A stretch of 64,000 nt of DNA from Diospyros lotus (lineage: Eukaryota; Streptophyta; Magnoliopsida; Ericales; Ebenaceae), in the NCBI RefSeq assembly GCF_014633365.1, contig NC_068344.1, positions 4,663,327 through 4,727,326 of the forward strand. Direction: 5' to 3'. Each line of letters starts with the position of its first letter. Position 1 is the first letter of the stretch. Position numbers and translations under genes: made by a program. Below the pieces are notes generated by a model. That model ran no database searches. It was not told where the DNA came from and saw only the letters and a list, made by a program, of their open reading frames with translations. Positions 50,194 through 61,700 of the stretch are shown here, piece by piece.

Positions 50194-52554
50194 TGTGATG
50201 ACTCCATTTCTGGAGATCCCGCTACTAGCTAGGAAGTGCTAAAAAGGTTGATACAAATATACCTTAAATAGAAACATTCTCAAACTTCTTTCATTCAATA
50301 GCAAAAGCAAAATAAATAATACTTAAATCCTAAGTCATCTATTCATTCACATTCGGGTTTAACCACTCATCACCCTCAAAAGATGCTACAAAATCTAGCA
50401 TAACAAAACAAAACTGTTTCCTTTTATACTCTAAGTAAAAAGAAAAGAAAACCTTCCTAAAGATCTCTTAATCAAAAAGGCTATATACACAAATCTACCC
50501 CATCAACGATCAAACTCCACTGTACTCACCCTTATCCATATATTTTTCCTTACCTAGAATGATGTAAAAGTAAATATGAGTCACAAGACTCAACAAGTAT
50601 AATTTGAAATGAACGTAAAGCAATAAGAATCAAGAAATATAGAATTACTCATTACATCACATGCACCCATGGTATGCTTTACCACATCATATAAAGATAT
50701 AACTATGCATATATACCCACATATAGTCTATAGGCCCACATAAGTATCTGCCAATATAACCATCAATCTGTGGACCAAAGTCTTTCCCTGCGTTAGACTT
50801 GCATCTATCGAGCTTCCGGCATAAAGCTGTAACATTTGAGCTGAAGCTCCCTTGTGTCAGGCAAATGCCTATCGAGCTTCAGGATAGCCCCAAACATAGT
50901 TCATTACATAAAATAATTATCGTGCACACATAAGCATCTCAAAGCATATTCATGATTGCATGCATACACGACCATATTCTTAAAAATATTCCCCCACACA
51001 TGCTTATACATGGCTATGAAATAAACTCATTATCATGCTCGTGAATTTACTTTTACCCCCAATAATAATTAACCATAACATACAAATAATAAATGAACAC
51101 TTTAACACCAACATGAACCTACAACAGGACAATACGCACATGGTATAGTATACATACAAGATAACCAAAGTTTTGCATAGAACTAATCAAGAAAGCACCA
51201 TTTCTTAAGAAATATAGGGTGAACCAAAATCCTATTGAAGCCTTTAACGAGTTTCATCAAAAATATAACAAAAATAACAAGATTAAATACAATGGCATAG
51301 GCAAGAACCATAATATCAAACATATGAAGTGCAACCAATACAAAAAAGAATCGAATAAGCTAAATTCTAGAAATTCCAAATTACAAGCAGTGAATTCAAG
51401 AATCTGTTTCAAGTTCATAACTTGGTCAAATACTACAAACAATATGGCTAATTGAAGCTCATGATCTCTAGTTTTTGAAACAATAAGAGGATTGCCAATC
51501 AGATATAACAACAAAAAGTTATACCCCAAAAATCGAAGTAATGTCAATTTACCCGAAAATAGAACAAATCCATATTTAGGTAGTGATTCACGGGGCTATT
51601 ATGGGCTCAAAACGTAGTCAAATAATTCAAGTAATATGTCCAAAATAAAGCTTATGGTGTTTAGTTTCCAGAACAAAAAGAGGATTTCAAATCGAGTATA
51701 ACCACAAGAAGTTATACCTTAAAGAGTACAACATGGTCAATTTGTTCGAAAATAAGAGTTCCCAAATACAAACATTCCAGAATGAAATGAATGATTTTTT
51801 AGCGTGAAAAAGGAGTTTAAGAACTTGCATCAAAAGAAAAAAGATATAAGAACTTGCATATGAAAGGAAAAAGAGAAATAAGAACTTGTCTTTGATGGAT
51901 ATAAATATCACAAATCGAACCAAGAATGGAGCTGATGAAGGAAGAAGATGGTGGAACCGAGCAACTAGAAAAAGAAGCAAAAACGTTGAAACTTGCACCG
52001 CCTCCAAGGGCTTTGAAAACCATAGAGAACTAGAGAAAACACTATACCCTATAGCTTATACCCTCATCCTTTTAATAGCCTTCGAAAATTAGGGCGAGAA
52101 AACAAAATGAGAATAGAAGAAGAAGACTCATTTTCACATCAAGACTCCTAGCCTATTTCTCCTTTTTTATTTATACTTTTGCATATATATATATATATAT
52201 CATGAAATAATCCCCTTTTATTAATATAATATATCATATATATATATATATATATACATACACGACAACCCATTTTTCCTTTAAATTCCAATTCAATTTG
52301 ACTTTTCAACATAAATTATAATCCCATCTTGCTTTAACGTTTCAACATAAATCATAATCCCATCTTGCTTTAACTTTTCAACCTCTAACACAATTTCTTG
52401 CTTTGATTTTTCCACAACATTATAACTTCATTTATTCTTTTAACGTTTCAAACATCACACATAATTCCTCAAAAGCATTAATCAATTAATAATAAAATGC
52501 CAGACACACAATAATAATGACTAAACGACCTAAACTCGTTAACGGATCATTACA
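50194..52554. mobile_element. solo LTR of about 2.4 kb
   Basis: The ends are TGTGATGACTCC and GGATCATTACA with the perfect duplication TGACA (50189-50193, 52555-52559). The corresponding place in copy B, near 58755, lacks this insertion. No coding domain is visible. Inside are a (TA)n tract pair (52183-52253) and a 36-bp tandem pair. Read on the - strand it starts TGTAATGATCC, similar to the TGTAACRCC starts of neighbouring LTRs, so it may lie in that orientation. Confidence 0.8.
52307..52378. repeat. 36-bp tandem pair
   Basis: Two adjacent copies of a unit containing CATAAATYATAATCCCATC and TTGCTTTAAC, differing at about two positions, inside the 2.4-kb solo LTR. Confidence 0.85.
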
Positions 52555-52559
52555 TGACA

Positions 52560-53880
52560 AGTGTTTTTACCTTAAATTATAAAATGCTGACTCATGTCTT
52601 CTATCTAAGAGATAAACAAAATTTAATTCTGAATCTCAATCCTAAATAAGAGATAAATCAATAGTATACAGTTCTCAAATCTTAATCTCGAAAGATCTAA
52701 TACCCATCCAAGGGATTTGCTATTATCTTGATTGGACTCAACGAATTTTTTGCTAGATTAATATAATCGAACCCAAGACTCTTCGAGATAATCCTAAGTA
52801 TTCTAACTTGTGTTACCTATACAAAGACAAATACATCCTAAAGTAAACCATCTAACTCTTAAACACTCATTACATATGGCTCTTATTTCGTATTATCTTA
52901 AACATTAGATACTACATTAATAGAATTAATCCCGCCTCTTTCTATAAGTGCTCTTTTAATGTTTGGATCTATCCAATATCATGTTATTATTACATAAATT
53001 AAGGTTCAATGGGTGAACATTAATGAAGGCAATTTGATTATTTAATTTCTAGAGGTAATCATTTAATTATTTTGGTCAGTTATTGAGTGATTTGGCAATC
53101 TAACAAAATTGACAAAATTGAAAACTAATTTATTTTTATTTTTTCTTATACTAAAATTGAATTAAATTAAATTTTATAAAATATTGAATCATACTAATCG
53201 ATTTAATTCGAGAATTTTAACTAAAGTCACTTGCCCGATATCTTAACGAAAATGTTATTTGGAAACTCAGTTTTGATATTTAAGGTAATACTCTATGTTA
53301 ATATATTAAATTATACATCATATCAATTGATATGTAAATGTATAATATTTTAATATAAAATATTACTCCAAGTGTCAAAAGTTAAATTTGAAAGTAACAT
53401 TTCCCATATGCTAAATCAGTTTCTTGCAGTCTGTATTGTTATGGCCCATTTAGTCAACAAGCCCAATAATTCATGCTGAAAGCTAACAATGACCCAATAT
53501 TGGAGTGTAGGCCCAGAACACCTATTAATTTTTTTTAATCATAAACACCTATTAATTTTATGTATTTAGTATTTTATATATATCATATCTAATATATTTT
53601 ATGTTTGACATTAATTAATATTATGAGAAAAATGATCAATAAACCATTATTAAAAAACAATTAAATTTAACTTCAAATGCATATTAATTCTGTATTTGTG
53701 TATAAAATATATATTAGAAAAAAAATGTATTTATGTTAGTTCAAGGTTATGTAAGACTTTAATCTATAAGAATTGCACATTTCACAACCTTTAGTAATAT
53801 GAAACAAATTATATCTAAACCAAGATAAAATGTTAAGTAATAAAACTTAACAAATAAATATGTCAACATAATACATTTTT
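52560..53880. repeat. diverged third relative of the duplicated flank
   Basis: Two stretches resemble the flank repeated at 49-50.2 kb and 58.2-58.8 kb: 52785-52970 (ATTACTCAT-like text, TATAAGTGCTC) and 53510-53660 (CACCTATTAATTTTATRTAT, then TTTTATGTTTGACAT). Divergence is far higher than between copies A and B, so this is an older repeat. No gene. Confidence 0.5.
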
Positions 53881-53899
53881 CGGGATGACGATAGGCACC

Positions 53900-54235
53900 T
53901 TATCTTATAATTATGAATACTCACCAAACCCTCCCGAACATCCACTCATGAGGATTTGGATGGGGCAAAATCGTCTTCTCATCGACCAATTTCTTTTTAT
54001 GACTCCAATCATTTCTCTCCAACTCAACTTGTATTTAAATTTCTCTTCTCAACCAATTGTCTCCGCTCATAATTGTATGACTACAAGAGCCAAAGTTGGT
54101 GTTTTCAAGCCTAAATCCTACTCCTTTACCATTATCTATCTTTTGCTCTTGTCATTGAGAAAAAGTATTCCCCTATGCAAGATGCTTTACTAATCTCAAA
54201 TGGCTTGCTGCATTTCTTTAGTTAAATAATACTTG
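53900..54235 (+). pseudogene. copia pol linker remnant
   Basis: The + strand reads SQPIVSAHNCMTTRAKVGVF followed by KPK. Shortly after, in another frame, comes NLKWLAAF. Both are typical of the copia segment between integrase and reverse transcriptase (MxTRxKxGIxKPK and DPxWxxAM). No LTRs or other domains adjoin, so this is an isolated fragment. Confidence 0.5.
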
Positions 54236-54507
54236 GAATATTATTCTTTATTATAATATAAATTTTATTAAATACAAATGAGTATTTCGAATTAAGTATA
54301 AATCTAATGCTTCTCTTTTGAAGTATGAGGACACATTGGTTCCTGAAGTGTTTCATACGAATAGACTTCATCTTGTTTTTTAAAGCTTTTACAATGGGGG
54401 TGCCTTTTACTTTGGTAATAACTTCTAATTAGACATATAATAAATTGATATAAATAATAACTTTTTGAATGGTGATTTAACTCGGGGAAGTTTTTATGCA
54501 TTAACCC
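54236..54507. other. AT-rich spacer before duplication copy B
   Basis: No gene or bounded element; the duplicated block begins abruptly at 54508. Confidence 0.4.
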
Positions 54508-55581
54508 AAGGGAGGCCATGCTGATGGTCAGACTTGCCAGCAGTAGCCCCTGCAGGGGGGGATGAACTTACTATTTAAAACACAACCCACACGCTCGCTC
54601 ATGTGACACCCCCTCCCTCCCCTTAACTTTCCAGGTCTGGACTGGATGGAGTCTGGACCCCCAAAACCGCCAAAAGTCACCTAAATTTGGTTCGGTATAT
54701 ATTTCCCATTCTTCCATTATTATTAATTAATTAATTACTTCACTTTACTAATAAATAATTATCAAAATAATACGTGTCATTAACTTGTTAATTTTTTACT
54801 TTTTTTAAAAAAAAAGAAAAGGAAAGAATCTCAAGCTCTTGATTTATAAGTTATAATAATTCTGTTTGATGGACAGAGGATTACGTTAGTTAGATATGTA
54901 TGTATGTATGTTGGAGACTTATTGATTAGAATTGGGTTGCATCACTTTGGGAAGGGGTTGACCCACCAAACATGCCCTTCTCCATATCTCCATTTCCCAT
55001 AAATTACGAACGATTTGTAATAACAAACACCACAATAAATTAACCAAAAACAATGTCACTCATTGCATATACATACCACAGTGGCTCTCTCTTTCTCCGC
55101 TATATATATCCATTACAACCTTCTATCCATCCCAATTCTCTCTTCTTTCTCTCTCGTTCCGAAAATGGACGGTACTCGCGTGAACAAAAGCACAAGCGAA
55201 ACCCTTACAATTGCAGCGGCGTCGCCGGCCATGAAGTCGCCGAAGAGCCTTGTAGACTCCGACGGCGGTGGCGAGGTCGAGTCCCGGGGAAAGCTACGGT
55301 CGTCGAGGTTCAAAGGCGTGGTTCCGCAGCCGAACGGCCGGTGGGGGGCTCAGATCTACAAGAAGCACCAGCGCGTCTGGCTCAGAACCTTCAACGAAGA
55401 GGAAGAAGCCGCCCAGGCGTACGAGTTGGCAACCCTGCGCTTCCACGGCCGGGACGCCGTCACCAACCTCAGGCTGCTAGCGGCGGAAGAAGCCTTTTTA
55501 AGTTCCCACTCCAAGTCCGAGATCGTCGACATGCTCCGGAAACACACTTATAACGAAGAGCTCCACTAAAGCCTCCGGCAG
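54508..55581 (+). repeat. segmental duplication, copy B, block 1
   Basis: A copy of 42938-44025 lying about 11.57 kb downstream in the same orientation. The 650-bp promoter region, TATA box and AP2-coding half are retained. Homology ends within about 15 bases after the new stop codon. Confidence 0.92.
55165..55569 (+). pseudogene. truncated RAV copy, AP2 domain only
   Basis: An open frame of 134 residues starting [10 protein letters not shown], parallel to the intact gene. It keeps the AP2 domain but ends EELH at a stop formed where the intact gene has CAGCAA (here CACTAA). The B3 domain, linker end and RLFGV motif are gone. About 17 residues differ from copy A, including the conserved Gly of WLGTF, now Arg, and several changes in the RAYD helix. 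Seven codons ([10 protein letters not shown] to AEE) are missing. Many changes are CG to CA or TG. This pattern favours a decaying pseudogene. An AP2-only protein acting as a competitor cannot be excluded because promoter and frame are intact. Confidence 0.85.
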
Positions 55582-55857
55582 AGCCGGCTCAAGAGTTGGT
55601 GGGGCCCTAGAAAATCCGGCGGTCGGCATCGGCAGCAGGCAGCCGCCGCCCCCCTTCTCTCTCTCTTGTAGGTCGCCGTCCTGGGTCTGTGTGAACCCTG
55701 ACTGGCGACCGCGCGTCTGACCCGTCTCCTTCCTCTCGCCAGCAACCTCGTCCCGTTAGCATCCAGCCTTCACTTGGGCTAACTGTAGACAGCACTTTTT
55801 TCGGCCAGTGTATATATCTGGCCGCCCATCTAATAGATTGATATGAATAAGAGATAA
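55575..55857. other. unrelated junction sequence replacing the B3 half
   Basis: GC-rich DNA starting CAGAGCCGGCTC, a sequence resembling ends of some plant hAT elements, and including GGGGCCCTAG. It joins the truncated AP2 copy to sequence matching copy A from about 49165. The other end of any such element was not found. Confidence 0.4.
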
Positions 55858-55903
55858 TGATTATCAAATATCATATTCGATTTATCATAGCCGTAACAGT
55901 TAG

Positions 55904-56125
55904 ATGTGTTTAATTGAAATTATTTCTCATAAAAAATATCATGATAATGAAAAAATATTCATGCTTGTTTGATTATTTAATATTTTTTATAAAAAAAAAT
56001 TATGGTATAACAAATTGAGGCATGTTTTGATTTATTTTTTATAAAAAATTATAATTAGGAGAATTGAAAATTGATTTTCATAAAATTAAAAATTATTTTT
56101 TATTTTTTTTTCAATCAAACACACC
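55904..56125. mobile_element. 222-bp Tourist-like MITE in copy B
   Basis: Ends GATGTGTTTAATTGAA and, inverted, GGTGTGTTTGATTGAA, flanked by TTA (55901-55903, 56126-56128). Copy A shows the empty site (ACTTAATGTGTTTAACTC near 49210), so the element arrived after the duplication. Confidence 0.85.
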
Positions 56126-57034
56126 TTAATGTGTTTAACTCATGTTAATTGATCGCTTTGCTCTATTATTAGTGGTCAATAGGTCACTCTCCATGATTAA
56201 GCATATGAATGGACTTATAATGGTGCTATTATTACTTGTTGGAGTATTGTTGGGTGCAAAGAGTAAAATTTCTCACCTTAAGACTCCTCATACACTGTTT
56301 CACGTATGTGGAAAGGGTTAATTTTGATATACGGCAGCACACCAGATAAGAGACACAGTACATGATGCTCACAAAGAACCATCCTCACATAAGGGTCAAC
56401 CTCTCAAACTACAGCTTAAGTGGAGGTTGGTGTGGATCGAGAGTCTTGTGCTATGCAGTGAAACCTTATCAAGATATAATAATCCCATGAGTGACGTGAG
56501 AACTTATCAAGATACAATCCGATGAGTCCAATTTTGTGCACCTGCTTTAACGCAGGTGCACGTAACCTTCATCCAATTGGGGGGGCAAAATCAGAAATTT
56601 GTGCCCCCCATTGGACGAAAAGGGAAATTCTATTTGTAACCATCATTTTTGCTCTCCGTAACCCACTTTTAATATCTCTAAAATATCCTCAGATGAAAAC
56701 TCATATTTACCCTTCATTTAAATTGTTTACGATCAATCATTCACATTACTCCTCAAGCGCGTGCACCCACTTCCTCACCCACCATCGCCACAACCATTTT
56801 ATGCTATTATTCAAATAGCAACAATTATAGTAGATCGATATAAGACAGTAGAAAATTATTAATATTTTTAAAAATTAAAATAATTTCTCAATATTATGAA
56901 ATAACATGCATCTATATAATTTATTTTTAAAAATAACATAATTTATAACATCGATCACTAGTTAAATCACATAATTTACATACACGACAAATGAATTAAA
57001 AAATAAGATTAATTAAAAAATAAAAAATATCTTT

Positions 57035-57415
57035 CGGCGGTGCCTTCAAACTCCGAATCCTAAGGTTCGGGGCCTGGGAGATGCCCCGAACCTTGGGATT
57101 CTGGCAATTTGGAGTTCCCCGAATCTCTGAGTTCGGGACATCCCCCAGCCCCCGAACCCCAGGGTTCAGGGCATCCCTCAACTTCTGAACTCCAAAATTA
57201 TTCGAAGCCCCGAACCCCAAGGTTCAGGGGCTGGGGGATGCCCCGAACCTTGGGATTCGGGGTATCTCCTAGCCCCCGAACCCCGTTATTCGGGGCATCC
57301 CTCAACTCCTGAACCCCAAAATTTGGGAGGTTCATAAAACTCCGAATTCATAAATTCGGTGAAAATGAATTCTCCCGAACCTTGAGATTCGGGAGAATTC
57401 AATTCTTGAGGTTCA
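57035..57415. repeat. GC-rich palindromic array at the centre of the fold-back element
   Basis: Repeated CCCCGAACCTTGGGATTCGG and its inverse, with GGCTGGGRGATGCCCCGAAC and GGCATCCCTCAACT recurring at 57080-57190 and again at 57215-57315. Several local hairpins can form. Base composition is strikingly unlike the flanking AT-rich arms. Confidence 0.85.
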
Positions 57416-57419
57416 GGAG

Positions 57420-57450
<31 letters not shown>

Positions 57451-57720
57451 TATAATATGTATATATATATAATAGTTTATGTAATATAATTATGTATAAT
57501 TATATATATAATTATAACTATATATATTATATACATATAATATATATGTATATATATAATTATATTATGTATGTATATATATAATAAAATTTTAGTTTTT
57601 CATAAAATAAAGTTATAATATATATATAATTATAATATTACAAATACTGTGAGAATGATTTCATATTACATAGCTATATATATATATATATATTACATAC
57701 ATATATATGTTGTGTTTCTT
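57420..57720. repeat. (TA)-rich satellite-like stretch
   Basis: Nearly pure A/T, with long TATATA runs at 57422-57442, 57461-57469 and 57674-57692. Part of the unique centre of the fold-back element. Confidence 0.8.
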
Positions 57721-58215
57721 TTGAATTCATTGATTTAATTCATTCGTAGTATGTAAATTATGTTATTGAACTAGTAATTGATATTATAAATTATATTATT
57801 TTTAAATATAAATTATATAGATGCATGCTATTTGATAATATTAAAAAATTATTTTAATTTTTAAAAATATTAATAATTTTCTAATATCTTATATCTATTT
57901 AGTTATAGATGCTGTTATTTGAATAATAGAGTGGATTTGCTGTGCGTGGAGGTATCTTTTGAGGGATGGGTGTTTAGAGGGTATATTTGAAATATGGATA
58001 GTTGTAAAAAGAAATCACTCTGGTTGTAAATAGCAAAAATTAAAATTTTACTTTACGCTAGTTACGAAGAATAAAAATTATGGTTACAAATAAAATTTTT
58101 CGGACGAAAAAGCAGGGGGTGTTGGGGGGCAAATTTTTGATTTTGCCCCCTAATTGGATGAAGGTTATGTGCACCTGCATTAAAGTAGGTGCACAAAATC
58201 GCACTCCAATCCGAT

Positions 58216-58759
58216 GAGTGAGGCGAGGTAGGGATGGAAGATACTCTTTTTAACGACATATCTCTTGACTTTTAAACTAATTGCCTCTTTTGGCTAAAAA
58301 AAATATAATATTTGTTAATTAACTAATTACATATAACATGTTTGTCAATATTATATCTAATATTTTATAAACAAATAAATATCACATAACTTGTTTGATA
58401 ATTACTATTATTATGTATGAAAATTTCTTTAATTTGTATACCGTCATTTGGGGAAAGTAAATTTTCTAAAATTACTTTTAAATTTTTGCCCAGCCCACCT
58501 ATTAATTTTATATATTTATTAATCTATATAGCATATCTCATATATATTATGTTTGACATATTTAATATTGTTTAGTTAGACTTAGAGTATAAAAATATGT
58601 ATTTTTGTTCTTTTAAAGTATAAGGTTTAAAGCTTAATATTAAGAGAAAAATGACCAATAAAATTATTATTAAAATAATATAAAATGTTAAAATGGGGAT
58701 TACCTGAAAGGATGAAATTACCAAATTACTCTATGAGCAACTAATTACAACTTGACAAG
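58216..58759. repeat. segmental duplication, copy B, block 2 (right part)
   Basis: Matches copy A from about 49360 to 50193 (for example TTGGCTAAAAAAAA, CCCAGCCCACCTATTAATTT and AATTACAACTTGACA), without the roughly 290-bp insertion of copy A. It is cut at 58760 by a long LTR. Confidence 0.82.
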
Positions 58760-61700
58760 TGTAACGCCTTACTTTCTCGGCGCGTTATAAATCTGAATAA
58801 TTTTGGGACAATAAATTTTTTTTCTTTCAAACTAATGCTGAATCACATCATTTCTTGAATTCGTCCCCAGAATTCCTATTTATTTTTCTCGAAAGAAAAT
58901 CATTATACACCTTAAATGTGGAAACAAGAATCGAACCTGATATCTTAACATTAATCATAAATCAATTCTTACATCATCGTTCCTCAACATAACTTAATAC
59001 ATAGCATAAGTTCTCATCTAACATTAACCCTAAATAGGGTTTTACATCATCACTAACCAAATGGTTAAATATCATCATTCCTCAAAATGTTCAGATTTTA
59101 AAGTAGCAGAACTTAAATACATGGGCTACATATCATACATTCAAGTCATCATTCATTCATCATGCACTTTCCTAAGTGCCATTTCATGTCTCATTCATCG
59201 TCGTGTCTGCTACAATCTCCATCTGGAACGTTTGAATATTTCAGGGGCAAATCCCAAGTTAGATGATGAATCATCTAAGTAAGAGTATAGAAAACATATT
59301 TCGTATATGAATGTAATGTCTTACTTCATCATAAGGGTCAACTGTACCCTTCATGCCACTCACCATTTTTACGGCCATCTCTTTCGAAATCGGGGTGTAT
59401 ACGGGCACCCCTGGTAAAACAGCGGTGCCAATTCGTACTCCCTACGGCCATAATGCGCGTGATCAATGATATCAACGTGTACATATGCATTTTATAGCAT
59501 GTCATGTATTTAATTTACGTGATGGATACATATCAAAACATGTCAATATGATGAAAGCATCCCCGAAGATCGGGGTTTGAAACATAAATCACCTACAAAT
59601 CAAGCATTTTCTATCAAGCTAAATCCAGTTGAGAAGTACCACTTATCTTCTCAAACTTATCGAACTACCTCGATATTCACGTCTTGCCTCAAAATTCGCG
59701 CATCATCTCGATTTGCGTGCCTTCCTCAAAATTTGCACAAGTCACTTTAACTTTAAGCATTAAAACCTATTTTTCATAATTTCTTTTATTTTCTTTATTT
59801 TTGTCTCTATTTCTTCCTATTTTTTCTCAATAAATCCAAACTAAATATTTCTCAAATATTTTGTCAAATATTTCACTATGACAATTCATAAAATAATATT
59901 CCTGAATTTATGAAATTTTTTAGGAAATTTTACTTACCTTAACTTAACCTCTCTAGCTTCCTCGGTATGCGTGTCATATTCTCGAAACACGTGCCCGAAC
60001 AATTATCTCGCCTAAAATTTTTGAAATATTAATAAATCTCCAAATCTTATTTTTCTCTATTTTTTTTCTTTTTTTTTCTTTCTCTTCTCCTATTCATCTT
60101 CTTTTTCCTCTATTCTTCGCACCAGCAACAGCCACATTCTTTTTCTTTTCTTTTTTTCTTCTTCTTTTATTTTCTTTCTTTCTTTCTTCTTTTTCTTCCT
60201 TCTTCTCCTTCCCTTCCTCTCCTGCTTCTTCTTCCTTCCTCATTGTGCGAACCAGGGCTTACGAGCATGGCCGTCTACCACCACCAGCTCCCGCTGCCTC
60301 CGCCGGCTGCATCTCACCACCACACGACCCCCGCCGCTCACGGCTACACGGCACCAGCAGCCACTACTTCGCGAACTGTAAATTATCTTGGGGACAAAAA
60401 TAGAATTTAAGGATAAATTGAGGGTATAACGGTAATTTATTACCGTATAGATGACTGAATCAATTGTCGAGAGTGTCCTGGAGCTGAGATACCAAAGGAA
60501 AATGATGTGGCATTAACAAGCACCCCGAGATAGGATTTATGGTGCCGAAAGAAATCGGATCGGGAACAGTTTTCAGTACAGCTAAAATACAGCTACCAAT
60601 TAGGTTGCAATACTGAATTGTTATAGACAATTTCTGGGAAGTCAACAGAAGCTTGAGAGGGCTTTGGTTTTTCATAAGGAACAACCCTTCAGTGGTTTCA
60701 GGAAGAAACGAAGAGGTTTAGGGCCAAAACGAAGATTCAGGCCTAAATTCAGTTTTTGGAAATTGCCAGAGGGAGGTCAAAATGATGTTTTTTTGGAATC
60801 TTCAGGGGTCAAATGAATGTTTTAGGACTTGAGGGACTTATATGAAATTTTCAAAAGTTGAGGAGCTTGGTGAAAGAGGGCCAAAATGAGAAAACCAAAA
60901 TCAGTGGGGTAAAAGTGCAAAAACTCAAAGATGGCAGCATAGGCAAGTTTGACCAGCACATGGCCGGTCGACCATGGCCGATTTCGGCCACAGGGATGGC
61001 ACAAGGGTGGCTCAGGGATCACGTGGGTGTGATCATCAACCGGCAAGGGCCATCGTGGTGGCCGAAATTTGAAGAAAAAACGGCCAAAAGTTTGCCAATT
61101 CGTAACACACCTGTAAATCACTTTTGGTTGTCGGATAAGGCTCGCTCAAGGTCAATCTAGGGTAGGTATATGCTCCTAAGGTAATGGGTTGGCCGATCTC
61201 GGGCATTTGGTCACTCGAAAATGCCTATAAATAGGCGTTCATAGATGGCCGAAGATAGGAAAGAAGAAGCTTCAAATTAAGCTCGAAATCAAACGAATTG
61301 GCATTCCAAAATAAGGGGCTTTTAAAGCCCATGAGATGTAGATCATTTTTGGTAAATTTGGAGCATTTTGGTGCACGTTTGATGGCTGTTCGAGGGTCGC
61401 CGGAAAAGGAGACGGTCCGCCTAGCCGAGCATTCAAATGACTGGTTGACCGTGCTCCGATGCTCCTTTCAGGCCGTGGGCTATGCCATGTTGATCAATTG
61501 AGGAAGGAGAATCAAAAGGTGGAGTCAGCCTAGATTGTCAGCACGGCCGTCGCCAAAGAAGACGACCGGCGCGTGCCAGTCACGCGCTGCATCTGACACG
61601 CGCTCAGTCGCCCTAACGCGTAGGGCTTGGGAAAATTCTGGAAAAAATGTTAGAAATTCCAGAAAATTATATTATAGAGGTCCGTGCAAAAATATCTGGG

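Larger units (their letters stand above)
56524..58206. mobile_element. fold-back MULE-like element with about 480-bp inverted repeats
   Basis: Perfect 9-bp duplication CAATCCGAT (56515-56523, 58207-58215). The inverted arms run from GAGTCCAATTTTGTGCACC inward to about 57005 on the left, and from the right end inward to about 57730. They share GTAACCTTCATCCAATT, the GGGGGCAAAATCA stretch, TATTTGTAACCAT and, far inside, AAAATTATTAATATTTTT and ATGCATCTATATAATTTAT. A 9-bp duplication and long arms fit Mutator-like elements. No transposase is present. The unique centre holds a GC-rich palindromic array and an AT satellite. Confidence 0.87.
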
